Assembly (NCBI GenBank): GCA_000320545.1
Contig: ADNK01001009.1
Span: 59,738-123,737 of the forward strand
DNA length: 64,000 bases
Reading direction: 5' to 3'
Origin: Bigelowiella natans CCMP2755
Lineage: Eukaryota > Cercozoa > Chlorarachniophyceae
The notes beneath the pieces are model-generated. The model did no database searches. It was not told where the DNA came from and was given only the letters and a program-made list of their open reading frames with translations. The number at the start of each line of letters is the position of its first letter. Position 1 is the first letter of the stretch. Position numbers and translations under genes: made by a program. Shown one piece after another: positions 59,406 to 64,000 of this stretch.

Positions 59406-61760
59406 CTATGACTGAGAGGGGCCGAGCGACAACGAAAGGTATTTGCTCATCGGGACTTGTTTCTTTGATATACTCTTCCTCTTTGTCGTTGCTTTCTTCT
59501 TTCTGGCGTTACTGTTGCTATTGCCACGCTTTTTCAAGGATGAAGTACTTGCCGGCTTTCCCTTTTTTTTAGCAGGAGCTGTGACACCACCTCGGGTACC
59601 ATCTCTCCGCCGTTTCCATTGCTTCTTCTCTTTCTTATCTTCCTCTTCCTCGAAGCCGAAGTCGTCGTTTTCATCATCCTGATCATCGCCCTGGCCATCA
59701 TCCTCTGGCTCGTAGCTCGACTCGGACAAGACTTCGATCACTTCGGGTCGACTACGCTGCTTCTTCACATGGCCTCGTTCCTGTTTCGCCTTGACCGTCA
59801 CCTTCCTCTTCTTGCCTGTCGTCGCCTTAACGCTATTTTTCTCCGGAGATGGGAGCTCGAAGCTGGATTCGGAATCATCGCCATCGTTTCCAAGGTTGCT
59901 ATCATCAATGCCCCCGAGAAGTGCCGAATTATCCTCTTCGTCTCCAGCCTCTTCCACGTAGCTCACAGGCGCCCTTTTCCTCTGTGGCCTTCGCCGTCGT
60001 TGCTGTTTGTTACTTTCCCCGTCACCCTCGTTTCCCTCGGTGGGGGAGCAGCCACTCTCAGTTCCTGCACGTCCCCTCCCTCGCCGTTTTTCCCCTGATT
60101 TCCTTCCTGGGCTGCTGCTGCTACTTAATCCTGGTGCACTTACGGACTTAGATTGGAGTTCTGCGTCACTATCGTGCATGCCAACTCTATCGTCGTCTCC
60201 GCCGGCGATGCTATCGGCCGGGCGGGAGGCGCACAGAATCTCGTCTATTCGATCTGTCGTTGCTACATCGGCCTCGGCGATAATAGACTTGATATTACTA
60301 CGAATGGTATCCTCCATGTAGTCTTCCATCGCGTCAAGCTCAAACTTGTTGACGAATGACTGGAGGGCGTCGTTCATCTTCTTTGGCGCCACGATGTCCA
60401 TGGGCTTGGAGGACACGGTGAGGTGTTTCACGATGAGCTCATGGATAGGGGGGGCCTTCCCATCGTCCCGCTCGATAAGCATATCGTTTACGAGCGACTT
60501 CATGTTGTCTTTGGCCGTCTTCTTTGGCGCTGCTCTCTGCTTCTTGCTGAAGAGCAAGATGTCCTCTGGGTTAGCAACTTTCCCAACAAATTTCTGACCG
60601 AATCTTGCCGAGGAGAACTTCCGATATCCATTGTGATCCACACGGATACGAATCAGAGGTAGCATCTCTTGGGGTAAAGACTGTGAAGCCCTCCTATCCT
60701 CGTCTTCTTCCTCATCCTCCTCCGGTTCGAAGCCAAGCTCCTTCTTCACCGATTCGATGATCTCCTCAACCTTAGCCTGAAGGTACTCCTCAACGTCTTC
60801 CTCATCAAGATTTAGCTCTGAAAGAACGACGTCCTGCATTTTGAATGGACGCACGGTCTGCAGTTTCTTTTTGATCATCCTATACTGGTCCCCCTTTATC
60901 TCAAGAATCCCCACGTGTTTAGGCACCGTCTCGCCCTGGCTGAGAGAGGTTGCTATGGAGGATCCGGGCTGTGTAACAAAGTACCGCTTTTGAACGCTCT
61001 CGACGGGGTCGATCAAGCACTCATGCTCGTGCCCCCAAACGACAAAATCCAAGAAAGCTGGCAGCATCGACTCACTGATCGAGTTCTTGTAGAAAGCATT
61101 CCTCCGCAGCCTGTTCTGATGCAGGACGAATAGGTTGAAGTAGCTGTCCTTGTCCTCCAGGGGGCGCACCCACTGCACCTTCTTGGACTGGAAAGTTCGA
61201 TGAAGTCGTTCCTCTCTGACGGATCCGAGCCCGTATAGGGCCAGTTTTGTCGAGCCCTTGTGCATGAGGATGGGGAAGAGCTTGATGTCGTTGATATTGT
61301 GCGCTTTGCCAAAGTAGTTGACAAGGTTATGCTGCCCGAGCAGGTCGAGAGCGGAAAAGCTACCCATCCCCATAGGATCGTCGTGGTTGCCGTGGATTGA
61401 AAAGATGGGCAGGGAAATATTGTAGTTCGGGTTCTCGTAGTTGACACACGCTGTGTCAGGGAAGTTGATGGACTGATCGCTCACAATCTCAAAGTGCACG
61501 GGGTCGTCTCCTAGGCAGTGCTTCCGCAGTATCTCCCCTGCCTTGAAGAACGTCGATCTCGACGGCTTGTTCTCATGGAAGAGGTCCCCCCCCAGCAGGA
61601 CGAGGTCTACCTTCGCAGCTTTGGCAATGCGAAAGATCTCCTCGAACGTGCGGAAGGAGTCTTCTCCGCGGATGGGGTCCTTCTCAAGGTATCCTAGGTG
61701 GTTATCAGTCGAGACGAGGATTCGAATGACGTCTTTTGGAGGCGCTTTGTTGTCCGCCAT
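59406..61760 (-). CDS. MRE11: Double-strand break repair nuclease MRE11
   Basis: MRE11 is the Mn-dependent nuclease of the MRN/MRX complex that processes DNA ends and activates checkpoint signalling. One uninterrupted frame of 784 codons starts at the ATG at 61760 (MADNKAPPKDVIRILVSTD); the frame extends 28 codons upstream but only from a GTG. All phosphoesterase motifs are present: DNHLGY (Asp19, His21), GGDLFHENKPS (Asp59), GNHDDP (Asn125, His126), LHQNR (His214) and GHEHEC (His244, His246). The capping and DNA-binding region follows (RIRVDHNGYRKFSSARFGQK at about 400-420). The C-terminal 230 residues are disordered, with acidic clusters and basic Lys/Arg/Ser runs, as in other MRE11 proteins, where this part binds DNA. 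The lack of introns in 2.35 kb contrasts with the neighbours. It is head to head with the UBL-UBA gene. Confidence 0.95.
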   Translation of the reverse strand: MADNKAPPKDVIRILVSTDNHLGYLEKDPIRGEDSFRTFEEIFRIAKAAKVDLVLLGGDLFHENKPSRSTFFKAGEILRKHCLGDDPVHFEIVSDQSINFPDTACVNYENPNYNISLPIFSIHGNHDDPMGMGSFSALDLLGQHNLVNYFGKAHNINDIKLFPILMHKGSTKLALYGLGSVREERLHRTFQSKKVQWVRPLEDKDSYFNLFVLHQNRLRRNAFYKNSISESMLPAFLDFVVWGHEHECLIDPVESVQKRYFVTQPGSSIATSLSQGETVPKHVGILEIKGDQYRMIKKKLQTVRPFKMQDVVLSELNLDEEDVEEYLQAKVEEIIESVKKELGFEPEEDEEEDEDRRASQSLPQEMLPLIRIRVDHNGYRKFSSARFGQKFVGKVANPEDILLFSKKQRAAPKKTAKDNMKSLVNDMLIERDDGKAPPIHELIVKHLTVSSKPMDIVAPKKMNDALQSFVNKFELDAMEDYMEDTIRSNIKSIIAEADVATTDRIDEILCASRPADSIAGGDDDRVGMHDSDAELQSKSVSAPGLSSSSSPGRKSGEKRRGRGRAGTESGCSPTEGNEGDGESNKQQRRRRPQRKRAPVSYVEEAGDEEDNSALLGGIDDSNLGNDGDDSESSFELPSPEKNSVKATTGKKRKVTVKAKQERGHVKKQRSRPEVIEVLSESSYEPEDDGQGDDQDDENDDFGFEEEEDKKEKKQWKRRRDGTRGGVTAPAKKKGKPASTSSLKKRGNSNSNARKKKATTKRKSISKKQVPMSKYLSLSLGPSQS

Positions 61761-62228
61761 CGCTCGAACCGACTTCCGAGGGTGGGGGGGGAGGTGGGTT
61801 TTGGCGGGAAGGTCTTCTTCGATCTGCCTGTCGCACTGATTCACTTCGTTTGACTGTCATTCGAAGGGATTTGTTGCGTCGAATCTACGATGTTTTCTCG
61901 ATATTATATCTTCTAAAACGCAGTCGAGAAGGCCAGGTCGGACGCTTTCCATGTGTGAATGTTCAAAACTCCTAATTAGGATATAATCTATACCGAATAC
62001 TTCTTATCATATTTGAACAAAATACAGAAGGCTCACACTTTCGTGCAGAGTTGAGAACCAGAGAGGAGCATCGATCAGTGGAGTGGGAGGAAAATGTTCG
62101 AAGAACCGCCCATATTTGTCACCCTACCCGCGCCACTCGCTCCCCTGCCCCTGCCCTATCCCCCGTCTATCGAACTATACCGAATCGAAAGATTCTTACT
62201 ACTCCCTGGTTTTATTATTTCTGCTCAG

Positions 62229-63236
62229 GCTCAACATCACAGTTGTCTTTAAGGGCGAGGTAGCTTAGCTTGTAGGAAAACGAAATACTGTTCGTTGCGC
62301 TTACATATTACGCATTTGCAGACTCATGTGCTCGAAGTCGACGAGGACGACACCGTGGAAACTCTGCGTATGTTCATCTCACAGCACACATGCACACCTG
62401 GAAGTGAGCTTCGTTATTGAATATCTTTGACGAACACGCTTGGAACGTCGATTTCTCGAGGAATTGAGCCCTTATTCCAGCTTGCTTGCATTTCTTCTCA
62501 TCCCATAGAATTCCAGATATTTTCTCTGCTCGAGCTTCCGCCAGAAGAGCAGTCCCTCTCAATCGCAGGGAGGGAGAAGGAGAAGAAGAAATGGGATCCC
62601 GAGGCGAGACTAAAGACCGTCGGGGTGATGGAAAACACACAGATTACCATCTCCCTTGCGAGTCAGCAGGTCGCTATTTGTTTATACGATATTCTAGAGA
62701 ATTTCTCCTTTTCATACTATGGGAAGTACAATTACAATACTAATTTCGCCTTCGACAACACGAACGACTACGATGGCGACGACGAGCATATGGCTGTTCC
62801 AACTTGATTCTTGGTCGGATGTATCACGGTATGGTGGTGGACTCATTTTTCAGGGTGGAGAAGGAGGAAGCGCTGGAAAGGACAGTTTGGAAGCAGCCAC
62901 TGAAGGTCGTGTACATGCACAGCGGTATCTATCTCTTGCTGCATGAATGCTGAGTCAGGGGGCGCGGACCAATGCTGCAATGCTCATTTTAGGTGATGAG
63001 AAAAGAGCAAACGCTACAGATACGAAAAATGTGAAGGAGGGACAAGCTAGTTCGGCTGACAGTCCCTCGGGGTCGAGTTCTCCTTCTTCTCCATCTTACG
63101 ACAGCAAAGTAGCGCAGCTGCTGGGCATGGGGTTTGACTACGACAAAATCATTCCCGCACTAAAACAGGTTCGTTGTTCCGTTATTCATTCTACAGGGCT
63201 ATTGCTCAGTAGAGGCATTTATAGGCATACACCAAC

Positions 63237-63267
<31 letters not shown>

Positions 63268-63458
63268 CGACGACGATGACGACGACGACGACGACAACTA
63301 CTACAATAATAATAACAGCAAACACCATGACCTGCGCTGGCGCTTAATCGTGCGTTCGTGGCTGACTACTACATGATACTACAGTGCGGACTTGATGTAC
63401 AGCGCACGGCAACATTTCTTCTTACTGGCGTAGATCCGGTCATACCATTCACACACTT

Positions 63459-63521
<63 letters not shown>

Positions 63522-63873
63522 AAAGCGTGCATCTCCAACCATTCTCATCCTTCATTTTTCATCATTATCAGTAATAGAGAAATATGACTGATCCCAATGC
63601 GCAACACAGATCGCTGCAGCGGCCACGCGGCGACCACCTCCTGCCGTACAGAAAATGAGCGTAAGCGAAGAGGCACATCATCACAATTGGGAGATTTTCC
63701 CGGAAAAAAACGAAACATCCAACATCAGCCACTGTCGTCGAGTTTTGTTCTTGAAGAAGAGCAGTCTCTCCATTCTCCATCACAATCACGTACTTCAATG
63801 CTATCCTTATCAGGCTAGAATCCAGTCTCTTGCCCGGCACACGCAAGGTGCAGGAAGCGGGGGGGGGCGCTAA
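62229..63873 (+). CDS. Ubiquitin-like (UBL) and UBA domain protein
   Basis: UBL-UBA proteins shuttle ubiquitinated substrates to the proteasome. Eight phase-matched exons: 62229-62259, 62322-62367, 62509-62669, 62854-62905, 62993-63168, 63385-63429, 63610-63660 and 63814-63873, about 206 aa. The first three encode a UBL fold (LNITVVFKGETHVLEVDEDD, FSLLELPPEEQSLSIAG, WDPEARLKTVGVMENTQITI). A Ser-rich linker leads to a UBA domain split by an intron (SKVAQLLGMGFDYDKIIPAL and CGLDVQRTATFLL). A short Gly-rich tail ends at the stop. The first exon begins in a phase needing two preceding bases; a start codon split as AT|G would give MLNITVV, but that upstream exon was not located. The UBL resembles that of Ddi1, yet there is no room for Ddi1's retroviral-protease-like domain. 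The last two exons are less certain. Confidence 0.65.
63457..63516. repeat. Compound (CA)n(GA)n microsatellite
   Basis: A short CA tract followed by a GA tract of about 40 bp, in an intron of the UBL-UBA gene. A further (GT)n tract at about 63904-63940 lies beyond the gene at the window edge. Confidence 0.95.
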
Positions 63874-63901
63874 GAGCGAGGATATCTAATGAACATATAA
63901 T

Positions 63902-63942
<41 letters not shown>

Positions 63943-64000
63943 CTGTGTGCACATAAATATGTATCAAGGAGGAATGTACTTATTATGATTATGATTATTA

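Noticed and set aside
61761-61844. Upstream extension of MRE11 by 28 codons
   Set aside because: It begins with GTG, not ATG; the internal ATG at 61760 has a good context and matches the family's N-terminus.
62229-63873. Full Ddi1 identification
   Set aside because: The protease-like domain is missing and the spacing leaves no room for it.
1748-63940. Regularly spaced repeats that might suggest a CRISPR array
   Set aside because: All are di- or trinucleotide microsatellites without unique spacers of constant length.

Overview
The window is nuclear DNA of an intron-rich, microsatellite-laden eukaryote. Genes are broken by GT-AG introns (about 40 bp to over 500 bp), and the intergenic and intronic DNA is full of (GT)n, (GA)n, (AT)n and trinucleotide tracts. 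Protein content points to a flagellated, probably plastid-bearing protist: a tubulin-type cytosolic carboxypeptidase (CCP5/AGBL5 family), mitochondrial ATP synthase subunit g, eIF2-beta and MRE11 sit beside genes of bacterial ancestry (UvrC, UvrB, RNase M5) of the kind that reach algal nuclei from an endosymbiont. I cannot fix the lineage from sequence alone.

Layout. 1-8 kb: an F-box protein (+), a tiny four-exon membrane protein (+), ATP synthase subunit g (-). 8.5-13.9 kb: a long unidentified membrane-protein gene (+). 16-21 kb: three unidentified minus-strand genes seen as separate exons. 21.8-23 kb: a small acidic protein (+) whose N-terminus looks dually acylated. 23-25 kb: gene-poor, with an inverted-repeat element. 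25-38.5 kb: an RNase M5-PDZ protein (-), head to head with a roughly 11-kb gene (+) encoding UvrC-like and then UvrB-like modules, which look like one continuous polypeptide. 39-41.3 kb: a divergent pair of unidentified genes. 42.2-45.4 kb: a block of diverged duplicated repeats. 45.8-46.4 kb: eIF2-beta (+). 47-49 kb: an unidentified minus-strand gene. 50-57 kb: the CCP5 gene (-) with some twenty exons. 57.7-58.7 kb: an unidentified gene (+). 59.4-61.8 kb: intronless MRE11 (-). 62.2-63.9 kb: a UBL-UBA protein (+).

How the genes work together. Two DNA-repair functions lie about 21 kb apart: bacterial-type excision (UvrB/UvrC) and double-strand-break processing (MRE11). RNase M5 would mature organellar 5S rRNA. 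F-box and UBL-UBA proteins belong to ubiquitin pathways. Many neighbours are arranged head to head, suggesting shared bidirectional promoters.

The gene models were built by eye from splice borders, reading phase and protein-family memory. Where phases did not join I say so. The standout observation is the UvrC-UvrB fusion.
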